Below, piece after piece: positions 1-6,901 of a stretch of 14,747 nt of DNA. The stretch's first letter is position 1, and each line of letters begins with the position of its first letter. Source of the DNA: Clostridiaceae bacterium (lineage in GTDB: Bacteria > Bacillota > Clostridia > Oscillospirales > Acutalibacteraceae); contig CAJGCQ010000017.1 in NCBI GenBank assembly GCA_904501875.1, positions 1 to 14,747 of the forward strand, in the 5' to 3' direction. The translations under genes and the position numbers were made by a program. Below the pieces are notes generated by a model that saw only the letters and a list, made by a program, of their open reading frames with translations, searched no databases and was not told the origin of the DNA.

Positions 1-554
1 CCGATTCCGACCGTCTTATAGAGCTTGCCGATAAAATTTTAAAGGCTTGGCGCAGTCATACTGATGAATCGGCATTTATATTTGCCGAAACAGAGGGCGA
101 GCCCCACAACACCATAACCCCAATTGCTCGTAAAAAGGGAGCGAGTTTCGAGCTTGATTTGGTGCTTCGCAATAATATCACTACTAAGGAGCATCCATTA
201 GGTGTATATCACCCCCACAAGGAGCTGCACCACATTAAAAAGGAAAACATCGGACTTATTGAGGTTATGGGTCTTGCCGTACTTCCCGCACGACTTAAAA
301 ACGAGATGGCACTGCTTCAAGAAGCAATACTCGAAAATAAGGATATTAAAAATGATGAAGTACTTTCAAAACACTATGACTGGGCAGAGGAAATTAAAGC
401 CAAATACAGCAATATAACAATAGAAAATATAGATGAAATCATTAGGGACGAAATCGGCCTTGTATTTGCAAGGGTGCTTGAGCACGCGGGCGTTTACAAG
501 CGCACGCCCGAGGGCATTTCCGCCTTTAAGAAATTTGCGGAGAGCGTAAAATAA
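1..554 (+). CDS. galT: UDP-glucose--hexose-1-phosphate uridylyltransferase, class II, C-terminal part (5' end outside window)
   Basis: GalT of the Leloir pathway swaps UMP between UDP-glucose and galactose-1-phosphate in the cytosol, giving UDP-galactose and glucose-1-phosphate. The frame is open from base 3 with no stop, giving 183 residues up to TAA at 552-554, so an internal ATG at 159 is not the start. Visible family motifs are EPHNTITPIAR, then GVYHPHKELHHIKKENIGL and EVMGLAVLPARL, which are characteristic of the class II enzyme of Firmicutes and differ from the E. coli-type HIT-fold GalT. Full-length class II proteins are roughly 500 residues, so about the last third is present. The stop overlaps the ATG of the next gene by one base (TAATG), implying translational coupling with the AEC permease. 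No galK or galE is in view; they could lie upstream. Assignment is by motif recognition and is firm. Confidence 0.93.
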   Translation, partial: DSDRLIELADKILKAWRSHTDESAFIFAETEGEPHNTITPIARKKGASFELDLVLRNNITTKEHPLGVYHPHKELHHIKKENIGLIEVMGLAVLPARLKNEMALLQEAILENKDIKNDEVLSKHYDWAEEIKAKYSNITIENIDEIIRDEIGLVFARVLEHAGVYKRTPEGISAFKKFAESVK

Positions 555-1471
555 TGCTTACAACAGTTTTTTCACAGGTAATGATATTGATGATAATGAT
601 TGCGGTGGGCTTTGTGGCGACAAAGTTCAAAATTATGACCGCCGAGGGGGCACGGTGCTGTACCGATATTGCCCTTATCATCGCAACGCCCTGCGTTATC
701 ATCAAATCCCTTATACGTGAATACAGCAAGGAGACAATGAAATCCCTTGCCTTTGCAATTTTCATCACCCTGATTGTTCAGGCTTTGATGATTGCTTTAA
801 GCCGCATTATTCTTCATTCAAAGGATAAATCGAGGGAGCGTGTACTGCGTTTCGGCACAATCTTTGCAAACTGCGGGTTTATGTCTCTGCCACTTCAACA
901 GGTCATTTTAGGTGCGGACGGCACCCTTTACGGCTCGGCTTATGTTATAATGTTCAATCTGGTTATCTGGAGCTATGGCGTTTATCTTATAAGCGGGGAT
1001 AAAAAGTACATAAAACCCAAAAAGCTGCTTATAAACCCGGGGTTAATAGGTCTTGCAATAGGACTCATGATTTTCATTTTCTCTATACCCATACCGAAAA
1101 TTCTCTATTCCACTATAGACTATATGTCGGCACTGTATACCCCCCTGCCGATGCTTATTATCGGCTATCACTTGGCGCAGAACAATCTGCTTACCGCCTT
1201 TAAGGATGCGAAATGCCTCTTTGCGGTACTGCTTAGAATGATAATCTATCCCCTTACGGTGCTCGGGTTCTTATATATAATAGGTGTAAGAGGGACTCTG
1301 CTTGTTTCGGTAATAATTTCGGTCAGCGCACCTGTTGCGGCGATTACCGCAATGTTCTCCTCGAAATATGGGGCGGATACTCCCCTTTCGGTGGATATGG
1401 TGTCATTAAGTACAGTCGCCGCAGCAATCACAATGCCCCTTGTAATCACTTTGGCACAGCTTTTAGCTTAA
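554..1471 (+). CDS. AEC family (auxin efflux carrier-like) transporter
   Basis: A 305-residue integral membrane protein with about ten hydrophobic stretches and no signal peptide. The start region (MLTTVFSQVMILMIMIAVGF), a polar central link, and a C-terminal half with SAPVAAITAMFSSKYGAD followed by a final hydrophobic segment fit the AEC/Mem_trans fold, two inverted five-helix bundles. Bacterial members export or import small organic anions such as malate, malonate or amino-acid derivatives; the substrate here cannot be told. The ATG shares its A with the TAA of galT, so expression very likely depends on ribosomes finishing galT, although a role in galactose use is only an inference from position. 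No hairpin terminator follows; the next promoter starts within 20 bases of the stop. Confidence 0.88.
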   Translation: MLTTVFSQVMILMIMIAVGFVATKFKIMTAEGARCCTDIALIIATPCVIIKSLIREYSKETMKSLAFAIFITLIVQALMIALSRIILHSKDKSRERVLRFGTIFANCGFMSLPLQQVILGADGTLYGSAYVIMFNLVIWSYGVYLISGDKKYIKPKKLLINPGLIGLAIGLMIFIFSIPIPKILYSTIDYMSALYTPLPMLIIGYHLAQNNLLTAFKDAKCLFAVLLRMIIYPLTVLGFLYIIGVRGTLLVSVIISVSAPVAAITAMFSSKYGADTPLSVDMVSLSTVAAAITMPLVITLAQLLA

Positions 1472-1487
1472 ATATTTAAAAAAACAC

Positions 1488-1516
1488 TTGATTTTTGTCG
1501 TGCAATCTGTTATTAT
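1488..1516 (+). promoter_or_regulatory. Probable sigma-A promoter of rpmB
   Basis: TTGATT (1488-1493) and TATTAT (1511-1516) are separated by exactly 17 bases. Transcription would start near 1523, giving a leader of about 50 bases before the rpmB ATG at 1572. The site sits just after the AEC permease stop, so rpmB appears to be its own transcription unit. Confidence 0.68.
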
Positions 1517-1531
1517 AGTTATTGCTATGTG

Positions 1532-1550
1532 GTTCGGCCGAACAGCCGAC
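1532..1550 (+). promoter_or_regulatory. Palindromic leader of rpmB
   Basis: The predicted rpmB 5' leader carries a perfect 12-base palindrome GTTCGGCCGAAC (1532-1543). The same bases can instead pair TCGGC (1534-1538) with GCCGA (1545-1549). The two pairings exclude each other, and the element ends a few bases before the Shine-Dalgarno site at 1557-1564. It could be an mRNA hairpin affecting L28 translation or a protein binding site; the sequence alone does not decide. Confidence 0.35.
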
Positions 1551-1571
1551 AGAAAGAAGGAGGTGCAGACC

Positions 1572-1760
1572 ATGGCTAAATGTGATATCTGCAATAAAGA
1601 AATAGCTTTCGGAATTAAGGTTTCCCACTCTCATAGGCGTTCTAACAGAACCTGGAAGCCCAATGTTAAGAAGGTTAAAGCAATAGTAAACGGTTCTCCC
1701 CGTCGTATCAATGTTTGCACCCGCTGCTTACGCTCGGGAAAGGTTACCAGAGCTATCTAA
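1572..1760 (+). CDS. rpmB: Large ribosomal subunit protein bL28 (zinc-binding form)
   Basis: L28 is a 62-residue basic protein of the 50S subunit. The sequence begins MAKCDICNKE and shows two CxxC pairs (C4/C7 and C49/C52), the four-cysteine zinc-binding form, with the family motif SHSHRRSNRTWKPN at residues 18-31. I chose ATG 1572 because AAGGAGGT lies at 1557-1564, at proper spacing, and the family begins MAK. An in-frame TTG at 1488 that would extend the protein is actually part of the promoter -35. The gene is monocistronic, with its own promoter at 1488-1516 and terminator at 1781-1807. Length and motifs match the family fully. Confidence 0.97.
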   Translation: MAKCDICNKEIAFGIKVSHSHRRSNRTWKPNVKKVKAIVNGSPRRINVCTRCLRSGKVTRAI

Positions 1761-1780
1761 AGTTTTAACTTGCAAAATAA

Positions 1781-1807
1781 CCCTTAGCGGCTGCTAAGGG
1801 ATTTTTT
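1781..1807 (+). terminator. Rho-independent terminator of rpmB
   Basis: CCCTTAGC (1781-1788), loop GGCT, then GCTAAGGG (1793-1800) makes a perfect 8-bp stem, followed by A and six T (1802-1807). It lies 20 bases after the rpmB stop. Only 21 bases separate it from the next ATG, so the following HAD-MFS-deaminase-DMT genes have no obvious separate promoter and may depend on read-through. Confidence 0.9.
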
Positions 1808-1828
1808 GTATATAAGAAGGTATCATTA

Positions 1829-2482
1829 ATGATAAAAGCGGTATTGTTTGATTTGGACGGAACACTTGTAAATTCCCTCGATGACTTGGCAGACAGTACT
1901 AATTTCGCTCTTGCAAGTTTAGGCTTTCCCACCCACGAAACCGAGAAATACAAGTATTTTGTAGGTGACGGGATACCTAAGCTTATCAAACGTGCCCTGC
2001 CCGAGGGTAAGAGGACCGAAGAAACTCAATCTCAATGCTTAGAGCTTTTTATGTCCCGTTACAGGGAACATTATTTTGATAAGACCGATGCATATGATGG
2101 TATTAAGGAATTGCTTTTGGGGCTCAAATCAGAGGGCTTTAAAATCGCCGTAATTTCAAACAAGGCGCAGGAAATGGCGCAAAAGGTAGTAAGTAAGGTC
2201 TTCGGTGATATATTTGATTCCGTTGCGGGCAAGCGTGAGGGCTACAAATCAAAGCCCGACCCCGCTTTAATGCTGGAAATTATTAGGGAGCTTGGCGTAA
2301 CACCCGAAGATTGCCTGCTTATAGGTGATTCGGGAATGGATATGGCGGCGGCGGTAAACGCTAAGGTTACGGGTATCGGTGTGCTGTGGGGATTTAGAGG
2401 AAAGCACGAATTAATCCGAAACGGCGCAAAATTTATCGCAAGCAAACCGTCACAAATATCAGATATAATCAAGGAAATATAA
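1829..2482 (+). CDS. HAD family hydrolase, phosphoglycolate phosphatase-like
   Basis: A 217-residue cytosolic phosphatase of the haloacid dehalogenase superfamily, Gph/PGP-like. Motif I is FDLDGT (nucleophile D8, acid D10); motif II is VISN with S110; motif III Lys is in KSKPDP (K142); motif IV is GDSGMD with D167 and D171. The residues between motifs I and II form the alpha-helical type-1 cap, so small phosphorylated metabolites are likely substrates. Phosphoglycolate, a by-product of DNA 3'-end repair, is the usual annotation but specificity cannot be read from sequence. The start follows GAAGG (1816-1820) with eight bases of spacing. Its stop is one base from the MFS transporter ATG, so the two are co-translated. 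Confidence 0.9.
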   Translation: MIKAVLFDLDGTLVNSLDDLADSTNFALASLGFPTHETEKYKYFVGDGIPKLIKRALPEGKRTEETQSQCLELFMSRYREHYFDKTDAYDGIKELLLGLKSEGFKIAVISNKAQEMAQKVVSKVFGDIFDSVAGKREGYKSKPDPALMLEIIRELGVTPEDCLLIGDSGMDMAAAVNAKVTGIGVLWGFRGKHELIRNGAKFIASKPSQISDIIKEI

Positions 2483-2483
2483 A

Positions 2484-3662
2484 ATGACTAAAGAACTAAA
2501 CTATACCTCTACAAAAATAGCCTCCTATGCAGGAATTTTTGTTCAGGCGATAGTCAACAACTTTCTGCCTATCCTTTTTATAGTGCTTCAGGATGTTTAT
2601 AAAATCGGGTACGAAAAATTAGGCAGACTTATAATGTTCAACTTCGTAACCCAGCTTGTAACCGATATGCTAACCCCTAAAATTGTGGGGCTTTTGGGCT
2701 ACAGAAAATCGGCTATAATGTGTCAGGGCTTTGCCGCTCTTGGACTTGCAATGCTTTCCTTGCTGCCGAGAATTATGCCCGACCCCTATGTGGGTATAGT
2801 GATTTCGGTTATGGTTTACGCCTTTGCAAGCGGGCTTATGGAGGTTATTTTAAGCCCCATGGTGGAAATGCTCCCCACAAAAAACAAGAGCGGCAATATG
2901 GCGGTGCTCCACTCCTTTTACTGTTGGGGTCATGCGGCAACCACCCTTGTGACAACCTTTTTGGTAGGCCTTTTCGGGTATGTAAACTGGATGTATATAC
3001 CTATTCTCTGGGCAATAGTCCCCCTTATTAATATGTTCAGCTTTATAAAGGTGCCGATTATCGAGCCCGAACCCGAAAGAAAGAGTGACAGCCTTAAAAA
3101 GCTTTTAAGATCCCCCCTTTTCAGATGCTTTATGATAATGATGGTCTGTGCGGGAGCAAGCGAAATCGCTATGGCGGAATGGGCGTCAATGTTTGCACAA
3201 CAGGCTCTGGGCGTTTCAAAGTTGGCGGGCGATTTGGCGGGGCCCTGCGCCTTTGCAATCCTTATGGGAACGGGGCGAATCCTTTATGCCAGGTTTTCCG
3301 CAAGCCTTTCCTTCAGAAAAACGGTTATTGTTTTAAGTGCCCTTTGTGCCGCCTGCTATTTAACAACGGCGCTCACCCACATCCCCTTCTTGGCCCTTAT
3401 TTCCTGTGCGGTTTGCGGCTTTACGGTAAGCGTTATGTGGCCGGGGACTTATTCCGCAGGGGCTAAAGCTTTTCCAAAAGGTGATGCGGTTATGTTCAGC
3501 GTCTTCGCTATGTGCGGCGATCTGGGCTGCTGTTTAGGCCCTTGGATATTGGGCATTATCGCTGATATAAAAAGCCTTAATACAGGCTTTACCGTAACCG
3601 CCGTTTTCCCAATAATAATGCTTATTACCGCCATTTTCTTCTTTAAGGAAGAAAAAGAATAA
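2484..3662 (+). CDS. MFS transporter
   Basis: A 392-residue polytopic membrane protein with about twelve hydrophobic segments in two six-helix halves. The cytoplasmic A-motif-like turn after TM2/TM3 appears as GLLGYRKSA (residues about 69-77), and a charged central loop (EPEPERKSDSLKKLL, about residues 193-207) divides the halves. This fits the major facilitator superfamily, in the group of sugar- or drug-type permeases without a clear substrate. It starts one base after the HAD stop; no independent promoter is visible. Substrate is unknown: the HAD phosphatase partner would fit uptake or export of a small metabolite but does not prove it. Confidence 0.87.
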   Translation: MTKELNYTSTKIASYAGIFVQAIVNNFLPILFIVLQDVYKIGYEKLGRLIMFNFVTQLVTDMLTPKIVGLLGYRKSAIMCQGFAALGLAMLSLLPRIMPDPYVGIVISVMVYAFASGLMEVILSPMVEMLPTKNKSGNMAVLHSFYCWGHAATTLVTTFLVGLFGYVNWMYIPILWAIVPLINMFSFIKVPIIEPEPERKSDSLKKLLRSPLFRCFMIMMVCAGASEIAMAEWASMFAQQALGVSKLAGDLAGPCAFAILMGTGRILYARFSASLSFRKTVIVLSALCAACYLTTALTHIPFLALISCAVCGFTVSVMWPGTYSAGAKAFPKGDAVMFSVFAMCGDLGCCLGPWILGIIADIKSLNTGFTVTAVFPIIMLITAIFFFKEEKE

Positions 3663-3679
3663 TACAGGAGGCGTTTTAG

Positions 3680-4159
3680 TTGAAAAGAGAAGATTATTTA
3701 AGCTGGGACGAATACTTTATGGGCATAGCCCTTTTATCCTCTATGCGCAGTAAGGACCCCTCAACACAGGTGGGCGCTTGTATAGTTAATTCCGAAAAGC
3801 GCATTTTGTCTATGGGCTATAACGGTATGCCCCGTTGTTGCAGTGACGACGAGTTCCCGTGGGACAAAAATGAAAGTGCCCTCGATTCAAAATATCTTTA
3901 TGTCTGCCACGCCGAGCTTAACGCTATACTAAACTGTGCCAATGGGAATGTGCGAGGCTGTACCGTTTACACCACCCTCTTCCCCTGCAACGAGTGCGCT
4001 AAGGCCATAATCCAGTCGGGTATTGCCGAGGTTGTCTATATGTCGGATAAATATGCAGAGTCTGACTCGGTTTTAGCATCAAAGCGTATGTTTACAACCG
4101 CAGGGGTGAAATTCAGGGAGTACAATATCTCGGGCAAAACCCTTGAACTTAAACTTTAA
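3680..4159 (+). CDS. dCMP deaminase family protein (ComEB-like zinc deaminase)
   Basis: A 159-residue cytidine/deoxycytidylate deaminase-fold enzyme. Zinc and catalytic motifs are complete: CHAELNAI (H77 zinc ligand, E79 proton shuttle) and PCNECAK (C103 and C106 zinc ligands). The N-terminal SKDPSTQVGACIV and GYNGMPR match the dCMP deaminase/ComEB group, which hydrolyses dCMP to dUMP to supply thymidylate synthesis. The start is TTG at 3680: CAGGAGG at 3665-3671 is eight bases upstream, and the reading matches the family's MKREDYLSWDEYF-type beginning. It is 17 bases after the MFS stop and 14 bases before the DMT gene, so it is within the same transcription unit. Orthologues are typically 150-180 residues, so it is full length. 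Confidence 0.93.
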   Translation: MKREDYLSWDEYFMGIALLSSMRSKDPSTQVGACIVNSEKRILSMGYNGMPRCCSDDEFPWDKNESALDSKYLYVCHAELNAILNCANGNVRGCTVYTTLFPCNECAKAIIQSGIAEVVYMSDKYAESDSVLASKRMFTTAGVKFREYNISGKTLELKL

Positions 4160-4173
4160 TAAGGAAAGAAAAG

Positions 4174-5103
4174 ATGAAGCAGAATAATTTAAAGGGAAGT
4201 CTTATTCTCTGCACAGCTTCGCTTATATGGGGGCTTGCCTTTGTGGCGCAGAGTGATGCGGCGGATTTAGTTCCGTCCTTCACATTCAACGCCCTGCGTT
4301 CCTTTATCGGTGCAACGGCGCTCTTTGTATTTTATAAATTCACAAGCAGAAAAAGCAAAGAAAGCTTTTTCCCAACCGAAAATGCCCTTAAAAAGCAATA
4401 TCTCTTGGCGGCGGCGGTCTGCGGACTGATGCTTACAATTTCGGTAAACCTACAGCAGTTCGGTCTTGCGGCGTACCCAAAAGGTGTGGCGGCAGAGGCT
4501 CGGGGCGGATTTATTACCGCACTTTATGTGGTGTTAGTGCCCGTAATATCCTTTTTTATAGGTAAAAAAACAAGCCCCGTTATATGGCTCAGCGTTCTTG
4601 TGGCGCTTTTGGGCTTTTATCTTCTCTGCCTTTCGGGCGGAATCGGGGGAATTTACTTAGGCGACCTGCTTATATTTATATGTGCCGTCTCTTTCAGCCT
4701 GCATATTCTCTCAATCGATAAATTCGTCGGAATTACGGGCGGAATTAAGCTTTCTATAATGCAGTTTACGGTGGTGGGGGTTCTCTCCTCTGTTTTGGCG
4801 CTTATTTTTGAGCACCCACTGCTTTCAAACATATTAGCCGCCGCCCCGCAGATACTATACCTTGGTATAATGTCGAGCGGTGTGGCGTACACACTCCAAA
4901 TTGTGGGTCAAAAGTATGCCGAGCCCTCTGTCGCCTCCCTTTCAATGAGCCTTGAAAGCGTTTTTGCGGCGCTGGGCGGTTGGATTATCTCGGGCAACGC
5001 ATTGTCCCTTAAAGAGTTTTGCGGTTGCGCATTGGTCTTCGCCGCAATTATTGTGGCTCAACTCCCCGAGATGATAGCTTCAAGAAAAAAGCAAGAGTGT
5101 TAA
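4174..5103 (+). CDS. DMT superfamily transporter (EamA domains)
   Basis: A 309-residue membrane protein with about ten hydrophobic helices arranged as two EamA repeats: the first begins GSLILCTASLIWGLAFVAQ, the second near FICAVSFSLHILSIDKF. The conserved repeat end AEPSVASLSMSLESVFAAL lies in the second half. Such proteins usually export amino acids or metabolites across the cytoplasmic membrane; the substrate is unknown. AAGGAAAG precedes the ATG by a few bases. It is the last gene of the left half and is followed 17 bases later by a strong terminator hairpin. The C-terminus is basic (SRKKQEC). Confidence 0.9.
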   Translation: MKQNNLKGSLILCTASLIWGLAFVAQSDAADLVPSFTFNALRSFIGATALFVFYKFTSRKSKESFFPTENALKKQYLLAAAVCGLMLTISVNLQQFGLAAYPKGVAAEARGGFITALYVVLVPVISFFIGKKTSPVIWLSVLVALLGFYLLCLSGGIGGIYLGDLLIFICAVSFSLHILSIDKFVGITGGIKLSIMQFTVVGVLSSVLALIFEHPLLSNILAAAPQILYLGIMSSGVAYTLQIVGQKYAEPSVASLSMSLESVFAALGGWIISGNALSLKEFCGCALVFAAIIVAQLPEMIASRKKQEC

Positions 5104-5120
5104 ACTGAATTATATATTAT

Positions 5121-5162
5121 AAAAAATACTGTCTCACTTCGCGAAGTGGGACAGTATTTTTT
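5121..5162. terminator. Bidirectional intrinsic terminator between convergent operons
   Basis: A near-perfect inverted repeat: the arm 5121-5140 (AAAAAATACTGTCTCACTTC) pairs with 5143-5162 with only one G-T wobble. The upper stem is CACTT/AAGTG around CGCG. There are six A at the left end and six T at the right end, so RNA made from either strand ends in a U tract. It can terminate both the rightward DMT-transporter transcript and the leftward gpsA transcript. Confidence 0.92.
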
Positions 5163-5173
5163 ATTAAAATGTA

Positions 5174-5262
5174 TTACAGCTTAATTTCATCGCTGTCGCG
5201 CAAAGCCAGTCCATAGATACATTGAGGGCTTTTGCCATCATTGCACCTTCAAAAATATCGAA
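5174..5262 (-). pseudogene. Probable decayed 3' fragment of an XRE-type (HTH) regulator
   Basis: Read on the minus strand, one frame from 5262 reads FDIFEGAMMAKALNVSMDWL; the part AKALNVSMDWL is what the last helix of many XRE/Cro-CI helix-turn-helix domains looks like. The same frame then turns to CATAMKL, while the frame shifted by one gives LALRDSDEIKL and a stop at 5174-5176, a more natural protein end. This suggests a frameshifted remnant. A stop lies immediately upstream (5263-5265), so no N-terminal HTH domain is left. It is only about 30 codons, lies between gpsA and the shared terminator, and cannot be expected to work. Chance resemblance cannot be excluded. Confidence 0.4.
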
Positions 5263-5272
5263 TTACGATATT
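5254..5272. repeat. Short inverted repeat downstream of gpsA
   Basis: AATATCG (5254-5260), a 5-base spacer AATTA, and CGATATT (5266-5272) form a perfect 7-base inverted repeat ending about five bases past the gpsA stop. It lacks a U tract so it is not an intrinsic terminator. It may be an operator-like palindrome left with the regulator remnant or a transcript-end hairpin. Confidence 0.4.
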
Positions 5273-5276
5273 CAAT

Positions 5277-6260
5277 TTAATGCTCACTACGCTTAGGACG
5301 GCTCATAAGGTCTGTAAGCACATCCTTAACATCCTTATTTTCATAAAGTATTGCGTGGCATTCATCAATTATGGGCATTTCGATTTTATACTTTTTAGAA
5401 AGTTTGTAAGCAAGGTCTGCGGCATAATAGCCCTCAACCGTGCCAACCTCATCCAGCGCCTGTTTTATGGGCGTTCCCGAGCCCACCTTTTCACCGAAGC
5501 GGTGGTTGCGGCTATGCTTTGAGGTACAGGTGACCACAAGGTCGCCAATTCCCGCAAGACCCGAAAATGTGTATTCCTTAGCCCCCATACAAACACCCAA
5601 GCGTGCCATTTCCGCAAGTCCTCTTGTTATAAGCGCCGCCTTTGAGTTATCCCCAAGGCCTAAGCCGTCGCAAAAGCCTGCTGCTATTGCAATAACATTT
5701 TTAAGAGCACCGCCAAGCTCAACACCCACAAGGTCATCCGAGGTGTATATTCTTAAATTATCTCCTGACATTATGCTCTGAACAATCTGTGCGGTAATGG
5801 TGGAATTTGACGCTACAACCACCGAGGTGGGTATTCCCCGAGCAACCTCTTCGGCATGGGAGGGACCCGAAAGCACCGCTACCTTGGCACTCGGTAATTC
5901 TTCAGCTATAACCTCGGAAAGTCTTATCAGAGAGTCCTTTTCAAAGCCCTTTGCAACATTAACAACTATTCCGAAATCCTCCATATCGGAAAGTCTTTTG
6001 GCCGTCTGCCTTACAGCGACAGAAGGGGTTGCAATAATTGTAACAGCCGAACCCTTTACAACCGATAAATCGGTAGTAACTCCTATTTCCTCGGGTAGCT
6101 TTATTCCGCTTAAAAGCCGGTCATTGCCACGGTTTTTCAAAAGCACTTCTACCTCTTCGGGGAAAGGTGACCAGATATTAACCTCGTTGCCGCCGCCGTA
6201 GGCGGAAATCGCCAGCGCCATTCCCCAGCCACCGGCTCCAAGAACAGTAATTTTAGCCAT
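5277..6260 (-). CDS. gpsA: Glycerol-3-phosphate dehydrogenase [NAD(P)+]
   Basis: GpsA reduces dihydroxyacetone phosphate to sn-glycerol-3-phosphate in the cytosol, providing the backbone of phospholipids. The 327 residues start with the Rossmann turn GAGGWG (8-13); NVAKGFE holds K104, and GGALKNVIAIAAGF holds K187, corresponding to the conserved lysines of the active site. SGPSHAEEVARG (131-142) and SGLAGIGDLVVTC with D240 followed by SRNHRFG (250-256) complete the family signature. Length matches the usual 330-340. The ATG at 6258-6260 shares its A with the TAA of plsY, so the enzyme producing G3P is translationally coupled to the acyltransferase that uses it. Last gene of its operon; the terminator is at 5121-5162. 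Confidence 0.97.
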   Translation of the reverse strand: MAKITVLGAGGWGMALAISAYGGGNEVNIWSPFPEEVEVLLKNRGNDRLLSGIKLPEEIGVTTDLSVVKGSAVTIIATPSVAVRQTAKRLSDMEDFGIVVNVAKGFEKDSLIRLSEVIAEELPSAKVAVLSGPSHAEEVARGIPTSVVVASNSTITAQIVQSIMSGDNLRIYTSDDLVGVELGGALKNVIAIAAGFCDGLGLGDNSKAALITRGLAEMARLGVCMGAKEYTFSGLAGIGDLVVTCTSKHSRNHRFGEKVGSGTPIKQALDEVGTVEGYYAADLAYKLSKKYKIEMPIIDECHAILYENKDVKDVLTDLMSRPKRSEH

Positions 6261-6901
6261 TACTTCTTCCCCCGTACCTTTATTTTCTTTTCTTCGCCCT
6301 TTATTAAACGCTTTATATTGCCCTTGTGCTTTAAAAACACTATAAAACCCATTGTAATACTTAAAAGTGCAGGCAGTATAATATCAGCCTCGGAATTATA
6401 GAATACTATAGAAAGTGAAACAACCGTGACAGTTGCTATAAGGGAGCTTAAGGATACAATTTTTGTAACAAGGGTCATAATCGCAAAAACGGTAAGACCT
6501 ATAACAATGGCGATAGGACAGCATACCGCAAAAATACCCACGCTTGTGGCGACCCCCTTGCCGCCCTTAAAGCCGAAGAAAATCGGGAAAACATGGCCTA
6601 ACATACAGGCAACTCCGCACATATAGCAGACATATATCCACGGTATTGTATCAGGTAGAATATACATAAAAATCGCTTTACCGATAAAGCAGGCGGCAAA
6701 TCCTTTTAATGCGTCGCAGATAAAGGTGAGCGCCCCGGGTAGAAAGCCTGCGGTACGCATAACATTGGTTGTGCCTGCGTTTCCGCTGCCAAGCTCTCTT
6801 ACATCCTTTTTAAGAAAAGCGTTTGCAAAAATAACCGCAAAATTTATACTTCCCAAAAGATAGGCGATAACCACCGCCGCCAAAGCACCTAAATACATCA
6901 T
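6260..6901 (-). CDS. plsY: Acyl-phosphate:glycerol-3-phosphate acyltransferase
   Basis: PlsY is an integral membrane enzyme that moves an acyl chain from acyl-phosphate (made by PlsX) to position 1 of glycerol-3-phosphate, giving lysophosphatidic acid. Motifs seen in the 213 residues: LLGSIN with S18; ELGSGNAGTTNVMR (36-49); CDALKG with D63/K66; HVFPIFFGFKGGKGVAT (103-119), the phosphate/G3P-binding region. About five transmembrane segments are evident, with a charged C-terminal tail (KGEEKKIKVRGKK). The start is one of two tandem ATG codons; the first (6899-6901) overlaps the der stop by one base, which is why it was chosen. No plsX is in the window. Confidence 0.96.
   Translation of the reverse strand: MMYLGALAAVVIAYLLGSINFAVIFANAFLKKDVRELGSGNAGTTNVMRTAGFLPGALTFICDALKGFAACFIGKAIFMYILPDTIPWIYVCYMCGVACMLGHVFPIFFGFKGGKGVATSVGIFAVCCPIAIVIGLTVFAIMTLVTKIVSLSSLIATVTVVSLSIVFYNSEADIILPALLSITMGFIVFLKHKGNIKRLIKGEEKKIKVRGKK

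Noticed and set aside
1488..1571. Upstream in-frame TTG that would lengthen L28 to 90 residues
   Set aside because: The TTG is part of the -35 element; the family start MAK with a perfect Shine-Dalgarno site is at 1572.
5440..5781. Open plus-strand frames inside gpsA, der, OPT and pepD
   Set aside because: They lie antisense to well-supported genes, lack ribosome sites and recognisable domains, and are shadows of codon bias.
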